DNA of 64,000 nt from Geminisphaera colitermitum TAV2 (GTDB lineage Bacteria > Verrucomicrobiota > Verrucomicrobiia > Opitutales > Opitutaceae): NCBI RefSeq assembly GCF_000171235.2, contig NZ_ABEA03000120.1, forward strand, positions 23,602-87,601. The letters run 5' to 3'. Every line of letters starts with the position of its first letter. Positions within the stretch are counted from its first letter, which is position 1. The position numbers and the translations under genes were made by a program. Positions 49,135 to 62,818 of this stretch are shown here, piece after piece. The notes under the pieces are model-generated. The model had not been told where the DNA came from. It searched no databases and saw only the letters and a list, made by a program, of their open reading frames with translations.

Positions 49135-49866
49135 TTACTTGACGGGAAGGGGCGCGACGTGCCAGTCGAAGAAAAGGGCCATGCGGATATTGCCAAGGAC
49201 GGGTTCAGGTGGAAGTTGCGGCCAGCGTGATTGGCCCGAACTCACGTTTTTCTGGTCAACGTCCCATATCGCCTTGAGGCGGGACAGGGGATAGTCTGCG
49301 AGCTGCGAAAGATTCTTGGGTTGTTTGGCGGGATCGATGGGGTCGTAACCACTTTTTTGCCCAAAAACCTTTGCCAGGGTGGGGTAACTGGCTTCAACGG
49401 GATTGCTTGTGTCCGGAATAGTGTCGCGGAGGCCGTAAACGGGGCTTTGGGAATCCTGACGATAGCGGGTGTTGGCGGGATTGGTCAGGATGGTTGCCAC
49501 CTTTTCTTTTGCGGTTGGCTGGGGAATATTCAGATAGCTCCAAAGGTGGTAACCCAATGTGCCGTTGTCGCCGGTGCTGTACCACGAAAAATTGTAGGTC
49601 CAGAGCGGGCCGGGAAGACGTCCTTTATAGTCGTTGGTGTAGAGTTGAATGGCGGAGCCGATTTGACGGAGGCTGTTGGTGGTGGCGGCTCGGTCAGCGG
49701 CCCGGCGCGCACGCTGAAACACGGGAAAAGCTATCCCGGCCAGAATACCGATGATGGCAATGACGACGAGTAGTTCGATGAGCGTGAAGCCTTGTTTCTC
49801 GGAAAACAACGGAGCATGAAGCGGTTGTCTGGTGACGGACGAAGAAGAAAGCGGTGAGGGGTTCAT
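49135..49866 (-). CDS. Type II secretion-like pseudopilin
   Basis: The 243-residue protein has a prepilin cleavage motif, [20 protein letters not shown], and a following '[12 protein letters not shown]' helix. The C-terminal end, '[14 protein letters not shown]', resembles the terminal motif of planctomycete and verrucomicrobial pseudopilins. Many copies occur in such genomes, usually without neighbouring secretion genes. The ATG at 49866 was chosen; the longer frame overlaps the divergent lacI gene. Confidence 0.85.
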   Translation of the reverse strand: MNPSPLSSSSVTRQPLHAPLFSEKQGFTLIELLVVIAIIGILAGIAFPVFQRARRAADRAATTNSLRQIGSAIQLYTNDYKGRLPGPLWTYNFSWYSTGDNGTLGYHLWSYLNIPQPTAKEKVATILTNPANTRYRQDSQSPVYGLRDTIPDTSNPVEASYPTLAKVFGQKSGYDPIDPAKQPKNLSQLADYPLSRLKAIWDVDQKNVSSGQSRWPQLPPEPVLGNIRMALFFDWHVAPLPVK

Positions 49867-49906
49867 GAACGTGGCCGGTTTGAGTGAAAGGCAAATGGGT
49901 GGAACT

Positions 49907-49921
49907 GGGGGGGGGGGGGGG
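49907..49921. repeat. G15 tract upstream of the pseudopilin start
   Basis: Fifteen G residues lie 41 nt upstream of the pseudopilin ATG, in the promoter or leader between it and the divergent LacI gene. Slippage here could change promoter spacing. Confidence 0.93.
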
Positions 49922-50003
49922 AGGCTGGTGAATAGAATAGGATGCGAATGATGAGTAATGGCGTGGATTGTTTGGATTTGACGACAGGGTTCAACGTCCG
50001 GTT

Positions 50004-50021
50004 CACTAACACAGATGAGTG
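50004..50021. promoter_or_regulatory. Candidate LacI operator overlapping the regulator's start codon
   Basis: CACTAACACAGATGAGTG is 18 bp with CACT/AGTG ends. The inverted copy at 51114-51131 matches 16 of 18. Overlap with the lacI ATG suggests autoregulation. Confidence 0.6.
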
Positions 50022-51085
50022 GACTGCGTAGAGCAACCCAGGCGGACGTGGCAAGGGCGGCGCAGGTGGCGCGGTCCACGGTGTCGCTGGCCATGCGCAA
50101 CCATCCCAGCATCCCTCCCGATACAAGGCAGCGGATACGCGATGCGGCCGCGCGCGTGGGATATGCGCCGGACCCTATGTTGTCGGCGCTTGCCAATTAC
50201 CGGACTCGATCCCGGTCGGCAAGTTACCACGGAGTTCTCGCCTGGCTCGTAAACACGGAACTGATCCCGCCTCACTCGCGCCGGTGGAACGAGGTGATGA
50301 TGTTCAGGGATTATTACGAGGGCAGCTGCAAGCGCGCCTCGGAGCATGGTTACAAGGTGGAGGTTTTTGATATCGCCCAGCGGAATATGACTGCGGGACG
50401 GCTGGCCCGGATTTTTATTACGCGCAATATCGAGGGCATTCTCGTGTGTCCGCAGCCCGGTCCCAACATGACGCTGGAGTTTCCATTCGAACGTTTTGCA
50501 TCGGTGACCTTTGGGTATTCACTCGCCAGTCCGCTTCTGCATACGGTGGCTCCGACGCAATTTCGAGCGGTCAAGGAGATCATGCGCCGACTGTTGCGCG
50601 CGGGGTATCGGCGGATCGGATTCGCGCACTCGTTTACCACTGATGCTCGCGCAGATAACAATTTCCTGGCTGGTTATCTGGTGGAGCAGCACCTGTGCGG
50701 ACGCGGCGGGCGCATCCCGCCACTCGACGAGGAGGTGATTACAGCGGAGGCTTTTCGAGCGTGGTTTGATGAATACCGCCCGGATGCGGTGATCACCGGC
50801 AATCCGCGTTTGCTGGGTATCATATCCAAGGCTGGTTGCCGGGTGCCGCAGGACTTGGCGGTGGCCTGCGCAAGTGTGCCGGGGCTGGGCGGGAGTTTGG
50901 CGGGTATTTACGAAGACTCCTTTCACATCGGGGAGGTGGCGGTGGATTTTCTGGTGGCGGCATTGTACCGCGGGTCACGCGGGCTCCCGGACCGGCCTGA
51001 GCAGATACTTGTCCCTGGCGTATGGGTGCCGGGCAAGACGTTCCTGGAGAAAAGCCCGGATGGTCTTGGCAAGCGCATGACATGA
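50015..51085 (+). CDS. LacI-family transcriptional regulator
   Basis: The 356-residue protein has an N-terminal '[20 protein letters not shown]' helix-turn-helix and '[20 protein letters not shown]' hinge region, followed by a periplasmic-binding-like effector domain with '[11 protein letters not shown]'. It is divergent from the pseudopilin and is followed by PEP-CTERM and lyase genes. Matching operators before itself and the PEP-CTERM gene suggest it controls that locus. Confidence 0.92.
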   Translation: MSGLRRATQADVARAAQVARSTVSLAMRNHPSIPPDTRQRIRDAAARVGYAPDPMLSALANYRTRSRSASYHGVLAWLVNTELIPPHSRRWNEVMMFRDYYEGSCKRASEHGYKVEVFDIAQRNMTAGRLARIFITRNIEGILVCPQPGPNMTLEFPFERFASVTFGYSLASPLLHTVAPTQFRAVKEIMRRLLRAGYRRIGFAHSFTTDARADNNFLAGYLVEQHLCGRGGRIPPLDEEVITAEAFRAWFDEYRPDAVITGNPRLLGIISKAGCRVPQDLAVACASVPGLGGSLAGIYEDSFHIGEVAVDFLVAALYRGSRGLPDRPEQILVPGVWVPGKTFLEKSPDGLGKRMT

Positions 51086-51113
51086 ACGGGCGACAAAAGC
51101 ATTCAAACGCAGT

Positions 51114-51131
51114 CACTGAACTGTGTTAGTG
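51114..51131. promoter_or_regulatory. Candidate LacI operator before the PEP-CTERM gene
   Basis: CACTGAACTGTGTTAGTG is the inverted match (16 of 18) of the site at the lacI start. It lies 127 nt before the PEP-CTERM start and 29 nt after the lacI stop. The rest of 51086-51257 has no gene. Confidence 0.6.
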
Positions 51132-51257
51132 GCGTGAGGGTTGTTCCCTGGCATGCATTGGATGAAGTTGAGATAAGGGAAACGCAGCGAAGGGCATGTC
51201 ATCAGGTCCGGCGATTGCCACATCCCTCTCAACATCAACGCATCCGACATTACCACT

Positions 51258-52256
51258 ATGACAACGACACACTACTCCTCGTATTCCGTGACGAAGCGTT
51301 TGCTTCCCTCCCTCCTCCTCCTCGCCGGTTTCGGTTTCCTGCTGCTTGCTTCACCGGACACGGCCCGGGCCGCCTTGATTTTCGAGGCGGGTTTCGAGTC
51401 CGGCAACATCGTCACGGTCGGCGGCACGGGCGCGCTCGGCAGCAATACCGCGATCTATCAGCGTTCGCTCACCACCGCCAATCCCCTCGGCCAAGGCTCT
51501 TACCTGCACGTGGTCAAAAATTCCACCACCACCTCCGGCGGCTATTTTCCTGCAGTCACTTTCACGCCGACCAGTGCGGCCAATTCCTGGGCTGCGTTGT
51601 CCACCAAAGTGGACGACTACGTTCATCTCAACGGCGGCGCTGATTTGTTTTTTCGAGTTAACAGCCTCCCCTCGGTTTATGACAATTGGTTTCGCCCCAT
51701 TGATCTGACGGGCGGCACTCCAACCGGCGGCGTGCTTCGCATCGCCCTGTCTGCCAATTCGACCAACAGCTTCAATCTACTCATTAGTGGTGGAAGCGGT
51801 TCAATGATCAATGCATCCGGAAGTACCGTCAGCTCCATCAGCGTCAACGGTTCGCTTGCTGTGACGACCGGAGCGACGGCCTCGATCAACCACATCGGTT
51901 TCACGTTCAGCACGGCTGCCGATGGATGGATCACGGCCAAGCTGTTCGGACGCACCGATGGCGGCGCGATCGACACCAGCGGCACAGCTCTGGCCACGGT
52001 CACGTTCAAGATCAACTCCAGCGTGGTGACCACCGGATTGACGGGCGGCAACTTCTCCCTGCTCGGCGGCTCCAACTCCGGCACCACGAACAGCAGCGAT
52101 ATCGATTACGATCTCTTTCGCCTCTATAACTCCGCGCCGGCCTCATTCTCTGCCATCGCCCCTATTCCAGAGTCAGCCACATCGTCAGTGCTGTTCGGGG
52201 TATTGGGAGCGCTGGCTTGCGTGATCGGTTGGCGCGGGCGAATGCTGCGGCGTTAA
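51258..52256 (+). CDS. PEP-CTERM sorting-domain surface protein
   Basis: The 332-residue protein has a signal peptide (LLPSLLLLAGFGFLLLASPD), a beta-rich laminin-G-like body and a C-terminal sorting signal: PIPESATSS, a hydrophobic helix (VLFGVLGALACVIGW) and RGRMLRR. Such proteins are processed by an exosortase and anchored or exported with polysaccharide. It is followed by a polysaccharide lyase in the same direction. Confidence 0.85.
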   Translation: MTTTHYSSYSVTKRLLPSLLLLAGFGFLLLASPDTARAALIFEAGFESGNIVTVGGTGALGSNTAIYQRSLTTANPLGQGSYLHVVKNSTTTSGGYFPAVTFTPTSAANSWAALSTKVDDYVHLNGGADLFFRVNSLPSVYDNWFRPIDLTGGTPTGGVLRIALSANSTNSFNLLISGGSGSMINASGSTVSSISVNGSLAVTTGATASINHIGFTFSTAADGWITAKLFGRTDGGAIDTSGTALATVTFKINSSVVTTGLTGGNFSLLGGSNSGTTNSSDIDYDLFRLYNSAPASFSAIAPIPESATSSVLFGVLGALACVIGWRGRMLRR

Positions 52257-52308
52257 TTTCACGAATCAAATCGCCGTTTCACGCTCTTCCACCCCAGGTT
52301 TTTCCACC

Positions 52309-56952
<4,644 letters not shown>

Positions 56953-57128
56953 GGTGGGTAACGATGCACGTCTTGTGGCGCTTGTCTGGCGAAAAACGGT
57001 GAAGATGGTGTTACGCGAGCCGGGGGGAGGGGGGGGGAGGGAATGCGGTCTGCGATGGTCTGTTGTGATGGTTTCGCAAGGGTTGACCCAATGCGGTTGG
57101 GTTGTTCCACTTCGCGTCTATTTTTTAA

Positions 57129-57216
57129 GGAAGGGTGGCAGAGTGGTCTATTGCGGCGGTCTTGAAAACCGCTGAACCGCAAGGTTCCGGGGGTTCGAAT
57201 CCCTCCCCTTCCGCCA
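57129..57216 (+). tRNA. tRNA-Ser (anticodon TGA)
   Basis: The 88-nt gene has acceptor GGAAGGG/CCCTTCC, a long variable arm (AACCGCAAGGTT), anticodon stem GCGGT/ACCGC with loop CTTGAAA (anticodon TGA), T arm GGGGG-TTCGAAT-CCCTC, and encoded GCCA. A plausible promoter is TTGGGT-16-TATTTT. Confidence 0.96.
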
Positions 57217-57396
57217 GTTTCTTAACTAACTGATAATCCGCTTGTTAGTAGCTCCACTGAGAGGAGTGTTTGAAATACCATGATCTGGCCTGATCTGGTT
57301 TGATTTACCCTCTGGGGGAGGGCTCCAAAAGCGAGCGTGTCGGCGAATGTTTGAAAGGACCGGCCCGCGTGGCGTATGCGAAATGTTTGAAATGGG

Positions 57397-57540
57397 TCAT
57401 CGCGCCCGACTGGCGACGCCGTTGGCCGTGATCGCCAGCATCGCCTCCTCCATCACTCGCGCCGACCGCGATGAATCAAACTTCACCGCGCAGAATGCTT
57501 GCACGCCGTCGATGGCCTCGGCAGGCGTCCGGGCGTTCAT
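57397..57540 (-). CDS. 47-residue open frame, probably a gene remnant
   Basis: The frame encodes MNARTPAEAIDGVQAFCAVK and ends GVASRAR, with helical character. Upstream the frame stays open only briefly, and no start signals are good. It lies in the 496-nt gap (57217-57712) after tRNA-Ser, which is otherwise without genes and contains three GTTTGAAA words. It may be what is left of an element once integrated at the tRNA. Confidence 0.25.
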   Translation of the reverse strand: MNARTPAEAIDGVQAFCAVKFDSSRSARVMEEAMLAITANGVASRAR

Positions 57541-57712
57541 GATAATGTCGCGGATGGGGGAGGGGCACCCATTTCGCGCCGGTTACCGATTTTGACCCGT
57601 TTCGGGCCGATTTCCGAACCGTTTCAATCATTTCGCTCGGTTACGACGGGCCTTATATTTTAGGCGAACGCAAGTAAGAATGAATTCATCACGATGGGGT
57701 GATGTTCTAAAA

Positions 57713-58599
57713 TCAGCCTTTCCCCATTAGATCCTGACGCGAGCGTTCAGGGACATCTTCCAGAGGAGTGGGCGTCCAGCCCGTTTCCTTGGTGATGCGA
57801 CTGGTGTCGATCAGGCTGGTGAGCGGCTGGCCTGGATGACGTCGCGGCGCGTTCGGCAGATGAGTGCGGGCCAGTTCCTCGGGCGAGGAAATGTCGTCGG
57901 GGGATACTCCGCTGGGATGATAGATGCGAAACCCCGGCAACTCGCTCACATCGCGGGCGAAAATGGCCAGCACGAGGCGCGCCACATCGTCCACCCAGAG
58001 CCAGCCGGCAAATTCATGGCGGCGTCCGGGATCGGACATCGTGAGATGATCCTTCCACTTCCGGGTCCGGCCCGGGATGACGAACGGGAGGCGCAGGGCC
58101 ACGGCGGAGAGCCCGTGCACGCGGGCGTAGTAGCGCAGCATTTCCTCGCCCAGCACCTTGCTCAGAGCGTAGGCGTTGCCCGGATACGGCGGAGTGTCGC
58201 CATCAACGGGGAGCGCATGCGGGGGGGGGGCGTGTCCTGGAAATCAGGCCCGGGCCAGCCAGTCATGGCCTGCACGGAACTCGCATAGATCACGCGCGGG
58301 ATGCCCATGTCGGCCATCGCCTGAAATACATTGGTGTTCATCAGCGAATTTTCGCCGAGCACGGTTTGCGCCGTGCCGCGCCCCTGATTGCTGTGGTTGC
58401 CGAAATGGACCACGGCCTCGATGCCCTTGAGCGCTTCGTAAATGGGCTCCGGCTGGCATAGGTTGATGACGTGCATCTCCGCGCCGGGGAGGGCCGCGTA
58501 GGTGCGGTCCACGACCCGAACCCAGTGGCCGGCATCGAGGAGATGCCGCACCAAAACCCGCCCGATGTATCCACTGCCACCAGTGACTAAAATGCGCAT
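57713..58599 (-). pseudogene. NAD-dependent epimerase/dehydratase, split by a frameshift at a C10/G10 tract
   Basis: The first half (58599-58162) has the Rossmann motif 'ILVTGGSGYIGRVLVRHL', 'VVHFGNHSN' and 'VIYASSVQAMTGWPG'. The second half, in another frame, has 'PPYPGNAYALSKVLGEEM', which contains the catalytic YxxxK, then 'ALRLPFVIPG' and a C-terminal domain. The frame changes at the 10-nt G run (58221-58230); 11 would give a continuous protein of about 295 residues. It could be phase-variable, a decayed gene, or a sequencing error. Confidence 0.85.
58221..58230. repeat. G10 tract at the epimerase frameshift
   Basis: Ten G on the + strand (Pro codons on the - strand). One more G or two fewer restores the frame between the two halves. 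Confidence 0.9.
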
Positions 58600-58801
58600 G
58601 GTGCCGATCAGCAAAACGCAATCCGCCAGCGAGGGCGAGCGTCAGTTCGAGTCGATTTCGCGCGGATTTCGCGTGGTTTTTTGCGGATTAACGCATGCGG
58701 TTTTTGTGCGCTCCCACCGCCTCCTCCTGCAGGACACTTTGCATGGCAGGTTGCAAACCGGGCCGGGCTGCGTTTGTTCCAGTGTATCTAAAAATTCCAC
58801 T

Positions 58802-59224
58802 GTGCCAGCGTCCATTCCATTGCCGGGCCTCAGCGCCCGCCTCGACAAACTCGTTTACCACTACGGCGGCAAGTGCCTGCCGGAGGGAAAACCTCATGCC
58901 TTCGTGTATTTCATCACATTCCGCAACGACTCCGAGCACACCGTCACACTACTGGCGCGCAAGTGGGTGATCGTGCAGGAGGACGGCACGCGTATCGTGG
59001 TCGAGGGCGACAAGATCGTGGGCGAGACCCCGCGTCTCGCGCCGGGAGAGGAATTTTCCTACAGCAGCTACCACATCGCGGCGGTCAACGGCGTGGCCCA
59101 CGGCAGCTTTCACGGCATCGACGACCAAGGACGCCGCGTGTATACGGTTCTGCCGGCCTTCACCATGCGCGTGCCGCAGCCCGTCAAGTCCCCGACTTCT
59201 GCCAGCCCTGCGCGTCGGGATTGA
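58802..59224 (+). CDS. apaG: ApaG domain protein
   Basis: The 140-residue protein contains the ApaG fold: 'FVYFITFRNDSEHTVTLLAR', 'KWVIVQEDGTRIVVEGDKIV' and 'GETPRLAPGEEFSYSSYHI'. No ATG is suitably placed; the GTG at 58802 gives the normal length of about 125-140 residues. In E. coli apaG lies beside rsmA and apaH, but here it precedes rnhC. Function of ApaG is not well defined. Confidence 0.8.
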   Translation: MPASIPLPGLSARLDKLVYHYGGKCLPEGKPHAFVYFITFRNDSEHTVTLLARKWVIVQEDGTRIVVEGDKIVGETPRLAPGEEFSYSSYHIAAVNGVAHGSFHGIDDQGRRVYTVLPAFTMRVPQPVKSPTSASPARRD

Positions 59225-59256
59225 CCCTCCGCCGCGCCCCGCCACGATGGCGCGTT

Positions 59257-60327
59257 ATGCCAAAAAAGACGGCCTCCGATGACGAGGCGCCGAAGAAAAT
59301 TGCCTCCTATACCGTCAAGCTCAACGACACCCAGTTGCGGCTCCTTGACGACATCTGCAAGTCCCGCCACTGGACGCCTTTTGACGTCCCCTACACCTAC
59401 TTCGCCTACAAGGCCGATCACCTCAAGGTCAACGTCAGCGCCTACACCAGCGGCAAAGTCGTCATTGCCGGGCGTGGCACGGAGGACTTTGTGCGCGACG
59501 TGATCGAACCCGAAGTCACCAAGTCCGCCAAACTCGGTTACGACGAAGTCCTCCACCCCGACTGGTTCGAACCCCACGCCGGCCTCGACGAAAGCGGTAA
59601 AGGCGACTTCTTCGGTCCCGTCGTGGCCGCCACCGTCATTGCCGAAAAATCCGCCATCGAAGCCTGGCGCAAGGCCGGCGTGCAGGACTCGAAAAAAATC
59701 ACCGAAAACCGCATCCTCGAACTCGACCGCCTCATCCGCGAGACCCCCGGCGTTGTCGCCCGCACTCTATACTGCGGCATGCCCAAGTACAACGAACTGA
59801 TGGCCCGTCCCCGCGCCAGCCTCAACAAACTCCTCGCCTGGCAGCACGCCAAGGCGCTCCTTCAGGCGCTCGGCGAAAAACCCGTGCACTGGGGCCTCCT
59901 CGATCAGTTTAGCGAACAACCCCTCGTGCAACGCGAACTCAAGCGCCTCGCCTCCCCCCCCCCCCCCCCCGCTCCCGCCCTCCTCCCCCCAGGCTTCGAC
60001 CTGCGCATGAGGACCAAGGCCGAGGAAGACCCTGTGGTGGCCGCCGCCTCCATCGTGGCGCGCGCCGAATACGTGCGCATCATGCGCGAACTCTCCAAAC
60101 GCTTCGGCGCGCCATTGCAAAAAGGCGCGAGCGCCCTCGTCAAAACACAAGCCCACGAGATCATCCGAAAATTCGGTGTCCGCGCCCTCGGCGACTTTGC
60201 CAAGCTCCACTTCCGCACCGCCTACGAAGTCGTGAAAGAGGCGGGCAAACTCGACGAACTCCCCCTGCCCGAACCCAGGGAGCGCATCGAATTCAAATCC
60301 ATCGGACGAGCCACTGCCGAAGAATGA
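59257..60327 (+). CDS. rnhC: Ribonuclease HIII
   Basis: The 356-residue protein has the N-terminal substrate-binding domain ('KLNDTQLRLLDDICKSRHW') and the catalytic 'GLDESGKGDFFGPVVAATVI' (Asp111, Glu112), 'DQF' and 'AEEDPVVAAASIVARAEYV'. It removes RNA from RNA-DNA hybrids. A C17 tract encodes PPPPP near residues 233-238. It is followed 6 nt later by rnhB, an unusual direct pairing. Confidence 0.93.
   Translation: MPKKTASDDEAPKKIASYTVKLNDTQLRLLDDICKSRHWTPFDVPYTYFAYKADHLKVNVSAYTSGKVVIAGRGTEDFVRDVIEPEVTKSAKLGYDEVLHPDWFEPHAGLDESGKGDFFGPVVAATVIAEKSAIEAWRKAGVQDSKKITENRILELDRLIRETPGVVARTLYCGMPKYNELMARPRASLNKLLAWQHAKALLQALGEKPVHWGLLDQFSEQPLVQRELKRLASPPPPPAPALLPPGFDLRMRTKAEEDPVVAAASIVARAEYVRIMRELSKRFGAPLQKGASALVKTQAHEIIRKFGVRALGDFAKLHFRTAYEVVKEAGKLDELPLPEPRERIEFKSIGRATAEE
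59954..59970. repeat. C17 tract inside rnhC
   Basis: Seventeen C encode PPPPP between 'LKRLAS' and 'APALLPPGF' in a loop that is usually short in the family. It is the longest such tract in the window. Confidence 0.93.
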
Positions 60328-60333
60328 CGCATA

Positions 60334-61170
60334 ATGAGTGAAGAAAAAACAGGCGGCGAACCCGACGAGGCCGGAGCAACCGGCGAAACCGCAGGCGCGG
60401 CCCCGCTGACGCCCAAGCCTCCCCAACTCCGCGGCTTCGACCTGCGCAACCTCGCCGGGCACGCCGAACTTATCGGCGTCGATGAAGCCGGACGCGGCGC
60501 GCTGGCCGGCCCCGTCGTGGCGGCAGCGGTGCTCGTGCGTCGCGTTTTTTTGGAAAGCCGCTGGGTTGCGCACAACGCCTCCCGCGTCAACGACTCCAAG
60601 CAACTCAGCGCCCCCGAACGCGACGCCCTCGCCTTCGAGTTCGAGACCCTCGCCGTGGAAAACGCCATCCGCGTCGGCTGCGGCGTGGCCGAAGTCTCCG
60701 AGATCGAGCAATTCAACATCCTTGGCGCGACCAAGCTCGCCATGCGGCGCGCCTTGGAGTGCATCCACCCTCCCGAGGCCTTCCAGCAGCAAGTGGAGCC
60801 CGACCTCTTTTCGACGGAGGCTGAACTCGCCGCCTGGCGCAACCGCGTCTCCTGCCGCATCATCATCGACGGCCTCCCGTTGAAAAGTTTCCCCTATCCC
60901 CACTTGGGCATTGTCAAAGGCGACGCCCGCTCCCTCTGCATTGCGATGGCCTCGATCATCGCCAAAGTGACGCGCGACCGCCTCCTGACGGAACTGGACG
61001 CGAGGCACCCGGGCTACGGTTTCGCCCAGCACAAAGGCTACGGCACCGAGGAGCACCGCGAGGCCGTGTTACGACTGGGGCCCTGCGTCCAGCACCGGGG
61101 CCTTTTCCTGCGCAAACTCCTCGCCGGCCGCGTGGACCCCGCGCAGATGGATTTCCTCGCGGCGGAGTAG
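60334..61170 (+). CDS. rnhB: Ribonuclease HII
   Basis: The 278-residue protein has the RNase HII motifs 'LIGVDEAGRGALAGPVVAAA', 'VNDSKQLSAPERDAL', 'IIIDGLPLKSF' and 'KGDARSLCIAMASIIAKVTR', then 'HPGYGFAQHKGYGT'. It is longer than the usual 200 residues because of an N-terminal extension (about 40 residues) and a central insertion around residues 145-180. It is the last gene before an inverted-repeat region. Confidence 0.95.
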   Translation: MSEEKTGGEPDEAGATGETAGAAPLTPKPPQLRGFDLRNLAGHAELIGVDEAGRGALAGPVVAAAVLVRRVFLESRWVAHNASRVNDSKQLSAPERDALAFEFETLAVENAIRVGCGVAEVSEIEQFNILGATKLAMRRALECIHPPEAFQQQVEPDLFSTEAELAAWRNRVSCRIIIDGLPLKSFPYPHLGIVKGDARSLCIAMASIIAKVTRDRLLTELDARHPGYGFAQHKGYGTEEHREAVLRLGPCVQHRGLFLRKLLAGRVDPAQMDFLAAE

Positions 61171-61181
61171 CATCTCTGGAG

Positions 61182-61250
61182 TAGAGCATTGTCGGTTCAA
61201 TTTGTCGCAAGGTTTAAGAGATCACGCAGAGACGCAGAGGCGCAGAGAAA
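61182..61250 (+). repeat. Dispersed chromosomal repeat, left copy
   Basis: It begins TAGAGCATTGTCGGTTCAAT and contains CACGCAGAGACGCAGAG. An inverted, shorter copy lies at 62766-62818, beyond the IS. Each copy directly follows the stop of a convergent gene (rnhB, nuoN). Confidence 0.75.
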
Positions 61251-61261
61251 ACACAGATTGC

Positions 61262-62735
61262 TAATTAGTCGGTGCTGAGGAAGGGCGGTATTAAGCGAGT
61301 TTGAAGCATGGCGAGGTGCGCAAGGCGGGAAAAAGCGCGAGCAGAAGGCGGGAAAAAAAGGCCAAAAGGAAAGCCAGGAGCTTTCCGAAGTTCATCGCGG
61401 CGGCGCTGAGGATGGCATTGACCTTGTCTCCGATCAATCCGCGTAACTTGTTGCGCTCCATACGATGTTCATTCTTGAGATGTCCGATTGTCGGCTCAAT
61501 GGCGGCACGGCGTTTCATCCAGCGCCAGACTCGTTTGGGGATTTTCCCTCGCCTGCGTTTGTCCACGATCACCTCCACCGGTCCCTCATAATTGTGCCCT
61601 CGATAACCCATGTCCACGTGCGCCGTTTTCGACCCCTGTTTTTCAATATAGAGCCGTTTTACCTGCTCCATTTGCGCTTCAAGCGTGTGCCCATCATACG
61701 GATTGTCTGGCATACATAACGCTCCCAACAGCCAGCCTCCCTTGCTCGTCGATGCCACACTTACCTTCTGTCCAAATTCATATTTCTTTCCCGATTTCCC
61801 TTTCGATATGCATTTCACCTTTGGCTCATGCACACTATACACTTTGTTTTTGTCTGCTGTCTTTTGTTTGTAAATTTGCTTGCTCGTCTCCAGCAACCCT
61901 TGCAATGCCGCCACAGGCTTTTGTCTCTCTATCTCTCGTATCACACGGCCCAGATTCGTCCTCAGTTTCCTCACACATGCCTTCGTTCTCTTCATCTTTC
62001 GGCTATGCATATAGCGCCCGGCCATCATCAATAATCCCCTCCCTACCCGTTCATAACTCTGCTTCACTTTCAGCCCGGCTTTCCGCGCTTCCTTCACCAG
62101 CCTCTCCCTCGCCCGATCATACGATCTCGCATCGGTCGGATAACGTATCTCCTTGGTTTGCACCGTCGTGTCAACGTTGATATGCACCACCTGCACCGGC
62201 TTTAACCCCTTCATCCTCACCGCGCTCTCTATCGTCTGCTTGAGCATCTGTTCGGCTCCACTCTCCCCCAATCTCTTCCTCCACCTCGTCATGCTCGACG
62301 AGTCTATCGGCTTCTCATGCTCAAAATACTGCATCCCCGATAAATATTGCCAATATGGATTCTCCACCCAATGCTCCAGCACCTCTTCGTCGCTCAGATC
62401 ATATTGATACTTCAAATAATGTAACGATACCATCAACCTCGTCCCCAACCCGGGCTGCCCCAACCTCTCATGATACGTCGGCCCCAAATGCTTGTCAAAC
62501 TCGGCCCAGTTTATATTCCCGGCCAGCTTCACCATCGGATGGTTCATGTTCACCAACATTATTAACTCCATCTTGAACATTTCCCTCTGTCTCTCGTGCT
62601 TGTTTTCCTTTGGCTTCATCTTTTTCCCAGATTTTCTTTATAAATTGCCCTTTTCTGGGAAAATCTCACTCCAGTCTCAAGCGTTAACTTGCTCCTTGAT
62701 AGGAAATTAAATGGTTCTTCAGCACCGACTAATTA
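61262..62735 (-). mobile_element. IS5-like insertion sequence
   Basis: The 1474-bp element has terminal inverted repeats of at least 17 bp (TAATTAGTCGGTGCTGA) followed by GGAA or AGAA and one transposase gene. It is inserted between the two copies of the dispersed repeat. No clear target duplication was identified; TA may be part of it. Confidence 0.85.
61291..62619 (-). CDS. IS5-family transposase
   Basis: The 442-residue DDE transposase has 'MVSLHYLKYQYDLSDEEVLE' and 'QYFEHEKPIDSSSMTRWRKR' in the N-terminal DUF772-like domain, then 'VVHINVDTTVQTKEIRYPTD' (first Asp), 'DMGYRGHNY' (second) and 'EPTIGHLKNEHRMERNKLRG' (Glu). The open frame is intact, so the element may be active. Confidence 0.9.
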   Translation of the reverse strand: MKPKENKHERQREMFKMELIMLVNMNHPMVKLAGNINWAEFDKHLGPTYHERLGQPGLGTRLMVSLHYLKYQYDLSDEEVLEHWVENPYWQYLSGMQYFEHEKPIDSSSMTRWRKRLGESGAEQMLKQTIESAVRMKGLKPVQVVHINVDTTVQTKEIRYPTDARSYDRARERLVKEARKAGLKVKQSYERVGRGLLMMAGRYMHSRKMKRTKACVRKLRTNLGRVIREIERQKPVAALQGLLETSKQIYKQKTADKNKVYSVHEPKVKCISKGKSGKKYEFGQKVSVASTSKGGWLLGALCMPDNPYDGHTLEAQMEQVKRLYIEKQGSKTAHVDMGYRGHNYEGPVEVIVDKRRRGKIPKRVWRWMKRRAAIEPTIGHLKNEHRMERNKLRGLIGDKVNAILSAAAMNFGKLLAFLLAFFSRLLLALFPALRTSPCFKLA

Positions 62736-62765
62736 TGAATAAATTACAAACATTATATTTTTCCG

Positions 62766-62818
62766 GCTCTGCGTTCTCTGCGTCTCTGCGTGAGACAAAA
62801 TAAACCGAAAATGCTCTA
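62766..62818 (-). repeat. Dispersed chromosomal repeat, right copy
   Basis: Read leftward from the nuoN stop codon it gives TAGAGCATTTTCGGTTTATT and CACGCAGAGACGCAGAG. The nuoN stop TAG forms the first three bases. Before IS insertion, this and the left copy would have formed an inverted pair. Confidence 0.75.

Noticed and set aside
57217..57712. Integrated element at tRNA-Ser
   Set aside because: No copy of the tRNA 3' end, integrase or direct repeat was found; only a short possible remnant is present.
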